Assembly: GCA_015501585.1 (NCBI GenBank)
Contig: JADNRY010000038.1
Coordinates: 308,827-372,826 of the forward strand
DNA from: Rhodocollybia butyracea
Taxonomy: Eukaryota > Basidiomycota > Agaricomycetes > Agaricales > Omphalotaceae
Length of the DNA: 64,000 bases
Direction of reading: 5' to 3'
In this document: positions 22,958 through 35,110 of the stretch, piece by piece
Numbering within the stretch: the first letter of the stretch is position 1
Layout: every line of letters starts with the position of its first letter
The notes under the pieces: model-generated
Told to the model about the DNA's origin: nothing
Database searches by the model: none
The model's input: the letters and a program-made list of their open reading frames with translations, nothing else
Program-made: the position numbers and the translations under genes

Positions 22958-23256
22958 GGGATTATGGTTATTGTAGCGAGCTAGAGTTGGGAAGTCACAA
23001 AGAGCGAGTTCTAGCCCAGCTTTTGAGTTCGAATGCCTCGTGGTTCAGGGTCTTCCAGACTTGCAGCATGTTCAACGGCTTACATTTGAAGAAATGCAAC
23101 GCGCGCTTAAATAGGGCGCTTAAGAGTTATCGATTGATCGAGTCACCAAAATTTTGGATGTGGTGGTTATTTCTCAAGTCCAAACGGCCATCATCTCTAT
23201 TATCTTTGACCAGGGTCTCTCGTCGATACGTTTCCACAAACTCTCAAGATACAGCC

Positions 23257-25935
23257 ATGTCTACGGTCAACAAAACTGCCCATCCTTTTGATAAAGGCCG
23301 ACTAGAAGCTCTGCTGAGTCGCAGGTTCTTTTACGCTCCTGCGTTCGAGATATATGGCGGTACGGTGTTGAATAAACATGAGTATACCTTGAAATATTGA
23401 CATTTCCTCTAGGTGTTGCTGGTTTATATGATTATGGTCCATCCGGTTCATCTCTCCAAGCAAACATCATAGCAGAATGGCGCAAACATTTTATTATCGA
23501 AGAAGGCATGCTCGAACTCGACACTACCGTCATTACCCCTGCTTCTGTGTTCGAGACGTCTGGTCATGTTGCGCGGTTCGCAGACTGGATGGTGAAGGAC
23601 GTGAAAACCGGAGATGTTATCCGTGCCGACCATCTTGTAAAAAATGTTCTGGAAGGCAGGTTGGCTGGAGATAAAGAGGCAAGAGGTCAAGCCGCGGCGC
23701 CTGTGAAAGAGGATGAGAAGGATAAAAAGAAGAAGAAAAAGATGGCCAAGGGCGCTGCAGTGCAGCTGGCTGATGATGTAGTGAAGAGTTATGAGGTTAC
23801 ATTGGCGCAAGTACGTGTTCAACTAGTTCATGCATTCTAGCTACTCACCCTATCACAGCTAGACAACTTCTCTGGCCCCGAGTTGGGTGAACTTTGCCGA
23901 AAATTCGACATCAGAAATCCCGACACGGATAACGAAGTCACAGAGCCTCAAGAGTTCAACCTTATGTTTGCTAGCAGTATAGGGCCTACTGGTCAGCATC
24001 CTGGGTGAGTCTCATGCTGGAGCGATTTCCAATTTTCTCGCAAGAGGTTTTGACTCGGTCACGTCCTTTTAGGTACCTCCGCCCGGAAACCGCACAAGGC
24101 CATTTCTTGAACTTTTCGCGTCTTCTCGATTACAACAATGGACGCATACCGTTCGCGTCTGCTCAAATAGGCCGCTCCTTCCGAAACGAAATATCACCTC
24201 GTGCTGGTCTTCTTCGTGTCCGTGAGTTTACCATGGCCGAAATCGAACATTTCGTCGATCCAGAAGATAAATCCCACCCAAGGTTCAAGGAGATACGCGA
24301 GGTAGTACTGGTGCTTTTGGATAGACACGTGCAGGCATCTGGTAATACCACGACTATCAAAATGAGCATCGGGGAGGCTGTAGAGAAGGGCATAATCGCC
24401 AACGAGACCCTCGCATACTTCATGGCTCGAATTTATTTGTTCTTGCTCAAAATAGGCATTAATCCTGACCGCCTCCGCTTCAGGCAACACATGGCAAACG
24501 AGATGGCTCACTATGCCACCGATTGTTGGGACGCTGAAGTACACAACTCGACTGGCTGGACAGAGTGTATTGGTTGCGCTGATCGGGCAGCCTACGATCT
24601 CACAGTGCACTCAGCAAAGACAGGTCATCCTCTAGTGGTCCGAGAGGCTCTAAAGCAGCCTATCATCACGGAGAAGGAAATGCCAGAATTCAACAAGAAA
24701 GTCTTGGGCAAGACGTTCAAGCAGGACGCAGGGCTAATACAAAAGCACGTAGAAAGCTTGGATGAAAAGGCACTGCTTAAGCTGAAGGATGAACTTGCCA
24801 AGGGGTTCGTAAGCGCTGTTGCTGCCCACCCGGGACTCGCATTTCGACTTATCACTTCATATCTACCCCCACAGCTCCACTTCCATCACAATCGATGGCA
24901 AGACATTTGAGATATCCCCTGAACTGTTGCGAGTAGAACGCCGAACTTTCAAACAGTCTGGTAAGTTTCTTACCCGGCGATGACAAAGTAGCGATACTTA
25001 TCGTGACGTTCCCTTACCTTGCCAGTACGTGAATATACACCGAATGTCATCGAGCCATCTTTCGGTCTTGGCCGAATCCTGTATATGTTACTGGAGCATA
25101 CTTATTGGAGCAGAGAGCAAGATGTTGAACGAGGGGTATGTCCATCTCGAACAGCTTGTCATTCAGTCATGATTTTAATTTCCTCCATTAACCCTTTCGT
25201 CCTCCTCATCCGTTACTAAATCTGGACGTTTGGGATTAGGTGCTGTCTTTACCACCGGTGGTAGCACCAACCAAAGTTCTTATCGTTCCATTAAGTGCCA
25301 AAGAGGAGTTTGATCCTCTGGTGCGCGAAGTGTGTACGTGAAATTCCCCTTTACCCTTCATATTGTGCTTCGTGCTTGGTTGCATGCTGACGAATTCATG
25401 AATGGAACGAGGGCTGTTACCCATTTTCATTTCATGTCATCCTTATGACCATTTCCTTGGACCCATTCTTGGCCCATCTTGCATAGTCTGCTAGTCCTTT
25501 CATGCTGATGGTACTCTTTAGCCTCAAAACTTCGTCGATCAGGTGTCTTCTCCCGCGTAGATGACTCCAATACCTCTATTGGAAAACGATATGCTCGAAA
25601 CGATGAACTTGGCACTCCCTACGGCGTCACCATAGATTTTGCTTGTAAGTTTCGAGATCATTTTCTACGCATGTGATTTTCCTTGTCTCATTAATTCGGT
25701 TTCTTACAACAGCGGTCCAGAATAGAACCATGACTCTTAGGTGAGCGAACACTCAACAGTTGAAAATATCTCGTTGACCACTGCTCTCGCTAGGGAACGT
25801 GATACGATGGACCAGCGAATCGGGTCGATTGACGAGGTCATTGCGACGGTAACGGATCTGGTCGAGGGCAACATTGATTGGGCTGAGGCATGTCGGAGAT
25901 TGCCTGCATATGACGGCGTTCAAGCCATCGACTGA
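23257..25935 (+). CDS. GRS1: Glycyl-tRNA synthetase, with a likely alternative mitochondrial start at 23158
   Basis: A class II synthetase that charges tRNA-Gly. The ATG at 23257 gives the cytosolic form ([20 protein letters not shown]). In the same frame an ATG at 23158 adds 33 residues rich in Ser, Arg and Leu without acidic residues until the end (MWWLFLKSKRPSSLLSLTRV...), a typical mitochondrial presequence. Landmarks: [14 protein letters not shown], a Lys-rich eukaryotic insertion, [22 protein letters not shown], motif 2 [20 protein letters not shown], motif 3 [18 protein letters not shown] and a C-terminal anticodon-binding domain ([16 protein letters not shown] ... [10 protein letters not shown]). 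Introns include 23360-23412 and one starting GTTCGT at about 24809. All exons join in one frame to the stop at 25933. No damage is seen. Confidence 0.93.
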
Positions 25936-28007
25936 AACATGTTAAAGCTGTAAGTCAACTTCGTAGTAACTACTCGTTTTTGCCGTCATTTTGATTTCGT
26001 ATGTCAGGGTCAAGGAAGGTTTATTATCATAAAAGCCGATGCGGGTTGCATCCTGTTGCATCGGATCGTTATAACACCCAGGGGCAGGATATCCGTAATA
26101 CGATTCATTCAACGATAAAACAATTTCACTTGAATACTGAACGCTTGAACATCCAGCGGTAATCTTACGCAGTCGAAGAATGAAGCACGTTTTCTTTACC
26201 ACTTGGACTTTGTGCTGTCGTTTCTTTCTTAATTCGGACGTCGGAGGGGCGTAAACGCCTTTATACCCGAGGACCAAGCCACAGGAGATGGAGGCACAGA
26301 TGATTCGATTTCTGAACTTATGAAGAGCTAAAGCCAAGTGCGATTTGTTTCATACTTTATCGGTATGTGGCCCCAGGTGGCCCCCCAGCGGAATCGGAGA
26401 TCGTGTCCAGAGTGCTGAGTGGTGGTCGCCAGCAAAGTCGGAGATATCATATCATCGTTGTTGGAGTGCGAGCACTTGAAATAAATTTTCACATCGCAAC
26501 TCTGGCTAAGTTTACTTACCCATAGTCGGAACTTCCTCGACTCAGGTTGGGAAGAAAGTTAATTACTCGGCATGGGCGAAGTTCTAAACCGCCGGCTTCA
26601 GCAAACACGGTAATCCGTTTGCGCGCGCGCTCAAATCAGTTGCCCATACGTATATAAGAGACTCCTCAGTTTGGACAAGGCCCTAGTTTTCAAGCTGAGA
26701 AGCACACTAGTAGCTTGATTTCGAGCGTAAACTATAAAACTCGTGGGTCACCCCATGAATCTGTTCGGACATCGAACTACCTAGAAGGTACTTGGGAAAC
26801 CGAATTGGCCTCACTGCAAAGTTAATGGTTAGATTTTGAAATTGAGGGAGGTATGTGTGCATCCTTGAGGGTATCGCAGAAAATAGTAAAAGGGTTCACA
26901 AGAGCAAACGCTTTACATCGTTATACTGAGACCGAAAAAACGATGCAGCCCCGGTGGGTCAAAAAAAGACTTGGGATCAATACTGCGGCTAGGGTTGGAT
27001 TATCGCGAGAGGATTTCTTGACATAGGACGGCACTTTGCCATATCATAGACACGTGTAGGTTCCAAGTAACTTTCCAACCACCCAGCTAGAGGAATCAGA
27101 CATGAATTTCTGAAATTCATCAGATGACGAAAGGACAACGTTGGGAATTTGCAGGTGGTCGTGTCCATTCATCATATCGAGATTTTGAACTAGAGAGAGA
27201 GAAAAAGATCGCCGCTCAAATGAGAGAATATATTATTATTTTGCAAAGTCCACCAATCAGCTCTGTGAGGTGTAGCGGCAGAATGCCAGTGAGGATAGAG
27301 CGGGGTGTGTTGAGCCTAGGAGAAAATCGTGGTATAGCATTAGCCAAATTAACAGGAAGCTAAAAGAGCATCGATGGGGTGGCACTGGGTAGGATGGCCA
27401 TGCAACTAGCGAGCAAGCCAGGTCATACTACGTAAGTACTCGGGAGACCAGGGCAAGCAATAAAGCCAGTTTAGAGGTTCGAAGGCTGGTTGGGCTATTT
27501 CTGAAAAAGTAAGTAGAGGTAAAGGGGAAATACGCTCACTCTAGTGGGATGGTGGCAAACAGAAATGAATGAGACTGTATAATTTGCAAAATTAAGACCC
27601 CCAAAATTCAAACAAGGCAAAGTACCTTGATGATAACCCGCCGCCTCGTGTAAGGCATTTCCAGTTTTCTCGTCTCTGCTTCGGTAGTTACCGTAAGAAT
27701 ACTGTATACAACACTGGGAAGATCTTGTGGTGGCCATGCGTTTTGAATCTACAATTGCTTATCGTAACCGGGACGGAGATGTTGTTACGGCCAATGTGAA
27801 GATCGTAGATCTATGAGCCAGCAGGGTCACGTGTTAATTTCCAATGCGAGAATAAATTATAAAAGCGTACCTCGCCGCGATATTTTTATTCCTCACCCTC
27901 TCATCGCCAGAGCCCCTTACCACTCACTACTTCAGCGTCCCGTCTTTTTCGCTGTCTTTTCGCTTCTCGCGTCTCTCTGCTATTATCTTTCGAGAAATCT
28001 TTTAATA
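25936..28007. other. Gap; possible core promoter but no recognised gene
   Basis: An open minus frame (25942-26337, 131 codons) overlaps the 3' flank of the synthetase and has no known motif. A TATA-like TATATAAG lies at 26651-26658 on the plus strand, but no credible coding exon follows it. 27840-28005 is the promoter and leader of the next gene. Confidence 0.4.
27850..28007 (+). promoter_or_regulatory. Promoter/leader of the small gene at 28008
   Basis: An AT-rich AATAAATTATAAAAG element near 27850 is followed by a strongly pyrimidine-rich stretch (27890-27990, e.g. cgtctttttcgctgtctttt). This is a common arrangement upstream of fungal start codons. The CT-rich stretch ends just before ATAATGGCC at 28005-28012. 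Confidence 0.45.
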
Positions 28008-28442
28008 ATGGCCACACATAACAATGGACGACTTGTTGCTTTACCAAGTCTTTCGAATGGTCTAAACACGCTCCCAAAGGCGACAAGTATGTCGAACCTA
28101 CCGGTGCACAACAATATGTTCGTAACATCGCAACATATGCAGCAGAGCCAGGCAAAGGTACGTTGTTATAGCGCTGGAGGCGAATCCCACATCAATTCGT
28201 TTTCTTTGTAGCTTCAACAAGCTCTGCACAACAATCACTCACAAAAAATGTCTCTACCATATGGAGTCCCAGTATGTCTCGTTGTAATATGTCCTTTCAT
28301 CTAATCTCATTATTTTGTAGCCTTCACCATCACATCCTGATGCTGCCACATTAATGATGCGGAAATCGGTGAGTCTCATTATCTCGTGGAGGGATTAGAC
28401 GCGAGTATTCTAATATAACTTTATTAGCACAAAACAAAATGA
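28008..28442 (+). CDS. Small four-exon protein of unknown function
   Basis: Reading from ATG at 28008, three clean introns (GTACGT..TTTGTAG, GTATGT..TTTGTAG, GTGAGT..TTATTAG, each about 50-60 bases) join four short exons into an open frame of about 90 residues. It starts MATHNNGRLVALPSLSNGL and ends MMRKSHKTK. The product is rich in Asn, Gln, His, Ser and Met, with no signal peptide, membrane helix or known domain, and is probably disordered. The regular spacing and consensus of the introns, and the CT-rich leader, are the evidence that it is real. It could instead be the 5' part of a longer gene. Function unknown. Confidence 0.5.
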
Positions 28443-31400
28443 ACATGATATTGTTCTTTCTCGACGCGTTACCTTTTTACATATAGACTTCATTGCGGGA
28501 CTTTGTAGAACACTAGCGAGACTAGTCCCCTCCAAAATCCTCCTTCATGTATCTGCTTTCGTTGCTCTCATTCGCTATCTCGCATTGCATACATTTTTTT
28601 TCGGGTTTAGGTTATTGTTATCTCCTTCCATCCATCCATCCATAGACGTCTTATCATATCATTGCACCTGAATCTACGCTATATGCCTCATATTATTATA
28701 TTTTTACGTCGAGTTACGAGTACCTTAGCGAGTGCTCGGTCCGAATCATCATGCATTTTCGTGCCCTCATTTTTTTTTTGGCTGCGGTTGGTTAATCGCT
28801 TGGTGCCTTGTCCAAATACTCACTTGTTGCAACAAATTCCCAGTGAGCGTATCTCTCTTCGCACATCTCCCTTCACGCATCAGACCTGCGCTTCCGTTTC
28901 TCCAGGTAGTGAACAGTTCTTGCATCGCAACTGTTGGTCGTCTTACTTGGATGTTCGTTTCACATAATGGTGCGGGAAACCACCGGCGGGCATCATCAAC
29001 TTCGACGTTATACATTTATGTCTTTGAATTCTTGAATGGTAAGTAACAGGACTGAACGGACAACGTCATAGGGGAACCTCAGTGCTGGTTCATATAAGCC
29101 ATTACTGGTTATTTTTGATTGACTTTTTTTCAACGGAGCAACTTGAATTGTTTGTTTTTCCGGCGCTTCCCGGGCGCCTGCAGTATATTTCTTTTTACCA
29201 GGTGTCTGGCTGAACAGAAGTTGTCATTCACTCTTCAGGTCTGTGATGATGTCCTCCTCGAGGACTCCAATTTTTCCGTATCTCCGCGCTCCTGGATGGC
29301 CTTGGGTAGCCCGTTCATTCCGGAATGGGCTAGTATCGGATTTCTATCCTAACCAGGTAATCCGTCGCTTGATTGTGTGGTCCCCCATCCTCAGGGTCTT
29401 CCGCCGATATATAATCTGCAGGTAAGGTATCTGCCTACCGCGGCGGCGTCGTGGCATAATAGTCCATGTCTCACTCCTCGCCTTCAATTGGCTAACCAGG
29501 GTCTATCTGGACTCGTAGCGAGTGACCGCTTCTAGCCGCTCCTAGCCGCTCCTCCGCGGTTATCCTCAGCGCAGTACTAACTTGAAGTTGAGAGATTCAG
29601 AGATCCGGGAATACCTGAGAGACTGGGGACGTGAGTATCGCTTCACTTCATTCTCTCACCAAACTTTAGTTGAAACTTGGAGTTGCTTGTCAATGGTCAT
29701 CTGCTGAACCACCCGATGTTTCTGGTAAAATGAATGGTGTCTGGAGGGTTTTCTTGTTCTCATCAGTACCAGTCAGTACCAGCTGGCAGCGGTCCTGAGT
29801 TCATCCGTTGCATCAAACAATTCAAAGATCCATTGAATACTTTTCGGTTGACGGTGGGTATGGTGAGTCTTACTAGAGCCCTCTTCATTCGCTCATCTCT
29901 TTCTCTCACATTTTGTTCGCTTTTTTCAGTGTTTTACCTTGTTTTTACTCGGTGAACTTACTTTATTGTCGCCATGAGGCATGTCATGGTCTTGTGTATG
30001 TTATAATTATCACTGCATATGTCCTCATATACCTCAAGGTTCAACAGCACTCGTTTCCAAATTGCGCATAGCAAAATCATCTCCCGAAGGGCTCTCATGA
30101 TATCCACGTAAAATGTGTTCTTCCCCTTTTCCACTACTGACTGCGACATCATTCGAAGCCTGCTTTCTTATCAGTTGTGTGAGTCTGACGAGTCGACATA
30201 AGGAAACTTCTGCTTAGTAGTACACAAAGGCACCCCGAGACAGCGTGCTGGTATCGTGTAATTTGTAAACGACTCGTTGGGATGAGTCCTGATTTAAGAT
30301 GTCGCCTGGCCAATCATTTATTCCATAATAAAAAAATTCTGGGGTGGTCGAGTCTTGCTGCCCACCAGGCGGTGTTTCAAGCTAAGAAATCCCAAGTTCT
30401 GATATCGATACAGCCCTGCCCACACACAAGTCAGACACGCGGCACAGTCGGAAGCCTCAAACCGGATTGTAATCAGATTACCTTTTAGCTTTGTTTCTTC
30501 TGGATTTTTAGCTTTGTTTTCATTACTGATCTCCCAGCGATCAACATTATCGCCCACGGTATAGGGAAGCGACTGGTCCAGCGAAGTTTACAACGTGGGA
30601 TGAGGAAGCTAGGGCTATACTTGCTCATCTATTTTGAACGAAAAATTGATTACGCGGATGCGCTTACTTTAGACGTTTCGAGGGTTCAGAAAGAACAATG
30701 CAAATATTCAAAGAGCGATCTATTTCCCTTCCTTAGTTGTCCCTTAGTATCTTTAAAAGTTGAGGGTATGTGTCGTGTTAGCAAAGTCTCAGGTGGCGAT
30801 CTATTACCGTGGAATGGAATCAAAGTACACCCACCCTCAATTGACAAGCTTGTCCAGATAAGTCGAGATTTATATAACAAAGCAAAGCCCGTGAGTACCA
30901 TCAGACACCAGAGTGGGGACATCCTAGATTGAGCTGGAAATGAACTCCCGATAAAGGCACTCCGCCGTGCTACCTTCTGATCATATCTGCCTATAATCGG
31001 CGAGATCATCAAGAAGGTCCAGAGAATTAGCCAAGGCTACCTACCTTAAGTTTTCAGTTGAGAGCCAGTTGAGTACTAAGTATTCGCTACGAAGAAATCT
31101 TCTACAGCAGCGAGCTGCATATTGGTAACAACGAAACAGTGAAACGAAACGCGTTACGCGCCCTAACATCCTCGTTGAGAAAGCATTGAGAAAGCATTGT
31201 CCATAAATTATAACACCACTCTTCGCTCTCGGTTCTATTATAAACTCGACCTTTTAATAGCAATAGCTATTTGTGTGCCTCTATGAAAATACGTTTGATT
31301 TATACAAATGAAGGCGTCTTCTACGTTCTTGGGCAACCAGCAATGCGTTTGACGTCCAGACGTCCAGCGTCCAGACTCTAAACTCCAAGGACCAAAAAAG

Positions 31401-31640
31401 CGCCACAGATTCGAAGATCGGATGAAAGATGTGTTGTGAACTGGTGGTTATCGAGGGGTTGCCGTACTGGCATGTCTGAGCCACTCACTTGGATACCCCC
31501 TCATATCCCAACATATCCCAACTATGCTTATCTTGATCGCAAAGTGTATGTAGTCACGGACTTGATACCTGTAGATCGGCGATTTTGTCGGTGGACCCAC
31601 AAACGCCCACCAGGGATTAGCGCGTCGCGCGAGGCCATGC
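28443..31640. other. Long gap without a recognised gene
   Basis: It begins with the 3' region of the small gene. Several short open frames exist (28662-28967, 29734-29955, 30600-30932 plus), none with a motif. Near 30930-31000 the minus strand has a tRNA-like string (GAAGGTAGCACGGCGG ... GGGAGTTCATTTCC), but the arms do not fold well, so I do not call a tRNA. Possibly degraded repeat DNA. Confidence 0.4.
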
Positions 31641-34600
31641 TAAAGTGCTAAAGACTAAGTGCTAAAGTGGCGATCGCGCTGGGAGGGAGAGTTGGGCGTT
31701 TTTCATTATTATCAGAACAGAAGTCACCAGATCGGTAACAAGTTAAGTAGCGGAAGTGGGTGAGTCGGCCAACTTGGATCAAACGAGTGTACGGAGTAAA
31801 AAGCCAAAGTAAAGTTAATTTAGACGCTCAACACGAACATGCCACACTCACGTGCAGCATGTAAGCGTAAGGCGTTGGACCGACAGTGCATGGGAGGTAG
31901 CCTCGTGAACGACTTTCGATGTTTCGGGACCTTTATCTGTACTAGATAAGGTCTTGAAGACATGTCAGGTATTCCGAGTATCCAGTTGTGAAGGAGGGAC
32001 ATACAGTTCGAGTTCAAGATATAGACCCTATGTCGGCGTCGCATGCCTGTACAACCTGTTTTCTCAAGGCTTCGATGAGATCCGGGGTTTTATTTAGGTT
32101 GCTCGTTGCGTGTCAGCACGAACGCGTATAGGTGAGAGAGGGGGTATACCAGGAAGCTGAAGGCGCGGAAATGCTTTTCGATGTTTCGGGACCTTTATCT
32201 GCAACAGATATGGTCTTGAAGACACGTTATCCTGAGTACCCCCGGGTTGTCCTTTTCGTTGAATTGGACTCGGGTTATGAAGTAGGGCCATACTACAGTT
32301 CGAGTTCAGGATGGAGACACTATGGAAACTCGATGTCGGCGCCGCATGCCTGTACAACCCTATTTTCTCAGGGGTTTTTCGAGGTCTTCTACCACAGTGT
32401 ACAGGGACGGGGAGGCGGGAAATAGGAGTAACATAGCAAGCATCAGGTCATTAAGCCAGTTAGGTTGCTTGTTGCGTGTCAGCGCGAACGCGTATAGGTA
32501 AAGAGAGGGTATACCAGGAAGCTGAGGGCAAGGCCTCCTTGTAAATGCCTTTCGATGTTTCGGGACCTTTATCTGCAACAGAGACAGTCTTGAAAACACG
32601 TTAGATATTCCAAGTATCCGGTTGTCCGTTTCGTTGAATTGGACTCGGGTTGTGAAGTTGGTCCCATATCGCTTGAGTTCAGGATGGAGACCCTATATCG
32701 CAGTCGCTTGCGTGTACAGCTCTGTTTTCTCAGGGCTTCGAGCTCTTCTACCATGTACAGGAACGGGGAGGCGGGAGATAGCAGCATCAGGCCATTAAGC
32801 CAGTTACTATCATTAGGTCGCTACTTACGTGTCAGCACGAAAGTGTATAGGTAAAGAGAGGAATAGGTAAAGAGAGGAGCTATGCCAGGAAGCTGAGGGC
32901 AAGGCCTCCTCGTAAATGCCCATTCGATGTTTCGGGATCTTTATCTGCAACAGATACGGCCTTGAAGACATGTTACGTATCCCGAGTATCTGCGTACCCT
33001 TTCCGTTGAATTCGACTCGGGTTGTGAAGTAGGGACGTCATACAGTTCGAGTTCAGGATATGCTTGCACAACTCTGTACAACTCTGTTTCCTCAGGACTT
33101 CGATGGTTTTCGAGCTCTCCTACCATGTACAGGAACGGGGAGGCGGGAGATAGCAGCATCAGGTCATCAAGCCAGTTACTATCATCAGGTCGCTTGTTAC
33201 GTGTCAGCACGAACGTGTATAGATAAAGAAAGGAGGTATACCAGGAACCTGAGGGCAAGACCTCCTCTGGAGTCTGGGCCTTATCTACAACAGATACAGT
33301 CTTGAAAACACGTTACGTATCTCGAGTATGTATCCGATCGTCCATTTCGTTGAATTGGACTCGGTTGCGAACTCGGTCCCATACGGCTCGAGGTCAGGAT
33401 ACAGACCCGATATCGGAGTCGCATGCCTGTACAGCTGTACAACCCCTGTTTTCTCAGGGTTTCGATCGATTCCGGGTGTTTTCGGGCACTTCTACTACAC
33501 AGTAGAGGGACGAGGGCAGGCGGGATATAGCAAGCATCAGGTGCTACACGTTTCCGAGTATCCATCTTGCTATGTGTCGTGTGTCGTATAGATAAAGAGA
33601 GGGGGGTATACCAGGAAGCTGAGGGCGAGGCCTATTTTTCGATTCAGAGAAGAGCGCTGCTACGAAGGAGCGACGGCGTAATCCCAGAAGTCTTCTCAGA
33701 AACGTTTTTGAAGAGCATCTAGGAGGGTCAGATTGAGGTGGGGAGGTGGGGACCCTAGCTCAGTATAGACTCGCGGGGCCTTCCTTTGGGAGTTCTAATG
33801 TTATTTAATCAGGGGGTTCAATAGCGATTGCCTATTCAGGCTAAACATACCTGTATTCCTCTCATTCCTCCACCCATTCATGTTTCTTGAATTCTTGAGT
33901 GTAAATGCAAGTAGAACAACAGGGGAAGACGCAGAATCGGGCCAAACTAGCGTCCACGTTCGATCAACAGTCTGGTTACCAGCCTCGTAAACGCCTTTCG
34001 ATATTTCGGGACCTTATCTGCAACATACACGACCTTGAAAACACGTTAGATATATCGAGTATCCCGTCATTCTTTTTGTCCTTTTCGTTGACTAGGGCTC
34101 GGTTACGAAGTCGGTCCTATGCGGTTCGAGTTCAGGAGAGTTCAAGATCGAGACCCGACGTCGGAGTCGTATTGTACAACCCCTGTTTTCTGGAAGCATC
34201 AGGTTATTCAAACCGATTAGGTTGCTTGTTGCTTGTTGCGTGTCGGCACGAACGTGTATAGGCAGGTATACCAGGAAGCTGAGGGCAAGGCCTCCTCGTA
34301 TTTGCCTTTCGATATTTCGGGACCTTATCTGCGCGGATACAGTCTTGAAAACACGTTAGATATATCGAGTATCCTGTTGTCTTTTTTGTCCTTTTCGTTG
34401 ACTAGGACTCGGTTACGAACTTGAAGTCGGTCCTATACGGCTCGAGTTCGAAATGGAGACTCGATATCGGCATCGCATGCCTGTACAACCTCCTGTTTTC
34501 TGCAAGCATCAGGTCATTCAAGCCAATGAGGGTGCTTCAGCATGATCCACGTGCGTGCCTCGTAGCCCAATATCGACTCTGGGGGGGGGGAGGGGCAGTA

Positions 34601-35110
34601 ATCATTGTCAGAAAAAAAGACACCAGATTTGTACATATAATTATGTGCCATACCGTAGCGGAAGTGAGTACATCCGTCCCGAGCAACGCCAATCCATTGT
34701 CCAACGAGATTACGAAAGTTATGAAAGTTGGTCTCCATACGGTTCGAGTTCAGGAGAGTTCAGGAGAGTTCAGGAGAGTTCAAGAGAGTTCAGGAGAGTT
34801 CAGGAGAGTTCAAGATAGAGACCCCGATGACGGAGTCGTATTGTACAACCCCCCTGTTTTCTGCAAGCATCAGGTCATTTAAGCCGGTTAGGGTGCTTGT
34901 TTGCGTATCGGCACGAGCGAATCTGTACAATGAGTATGTACCGTACCGTAGCGGAAGTGAGTCCATCCGTCCCGAGCAAGGCCAATCCTGGTCCATTGTC
35001 GAACGAGATTACGAAAGTTGGTCCCATACGGCTCGAGTTCAGGATTCGGAGACTCGATGTCGGCATCGCATACCTACGAGCTGTTTTCTGCAAGCATCAG
35101 GAGGCATCAG
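31640..35110. repeat. Tandem array of about nine diverged units, period about 360 bases
   Basis: The anchor 'ctgtacaac..ctgttttct' recurs near 32050, 32348, 32712, 33075, 33427, 34170, 34481, 34845 and 35073. A second anchor, 'cgat.tttcgggacc.tatctg', precedes it. Full units also carry 'gttgaattggactcggg', 'agttcgagttcaggat', 'tgtcagcacgaac' and 'ccaggaagctgagggcaagg'. Spacings of 352-364 bases are the full period; shorter ones reflect internal deletions. The last four units lack the segment after 'ttttct'. Between 33600 and 33960 the array is interrupted by sequence that reappears at 35230-35680. Open frames inside are by-products of the repeat; I call none a gene. Confidence 0.85.
34741..34815. 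repeat. Ten-base minisatellite inside the array
   Basis: About seven direct copies of AGTTCAGGAG, two with a G-to-A change (AGTTCAAGAG or similar), expanded from the single 'gttcgagttcagga' found in other units of the array. Confidence 0.9.

Noticed and set aside
26651..27363. Gene after the TATA-like element at 26651
   Set aside because: The following open frame (27124-27363) is 460 bases away, short and without motif.
30930..31000. tRNA-like string on the minus strand
   Set aside because: A- and B-box-like strings are present but acceptor and anticodon stems do not pair.
32094..33565. Series of similar open frames on the minus strand in the tandem array
   Set aside because: They are related only because the DNA repeats; starts and stops vary between units and no unit keeps a clean frame.
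31640..35110. CRISPR-like array
   Set aside because: Period is about 360 bases, units diverge along their length and there are no short conserved repeats with unique spacers; the genome is eukaryotic.
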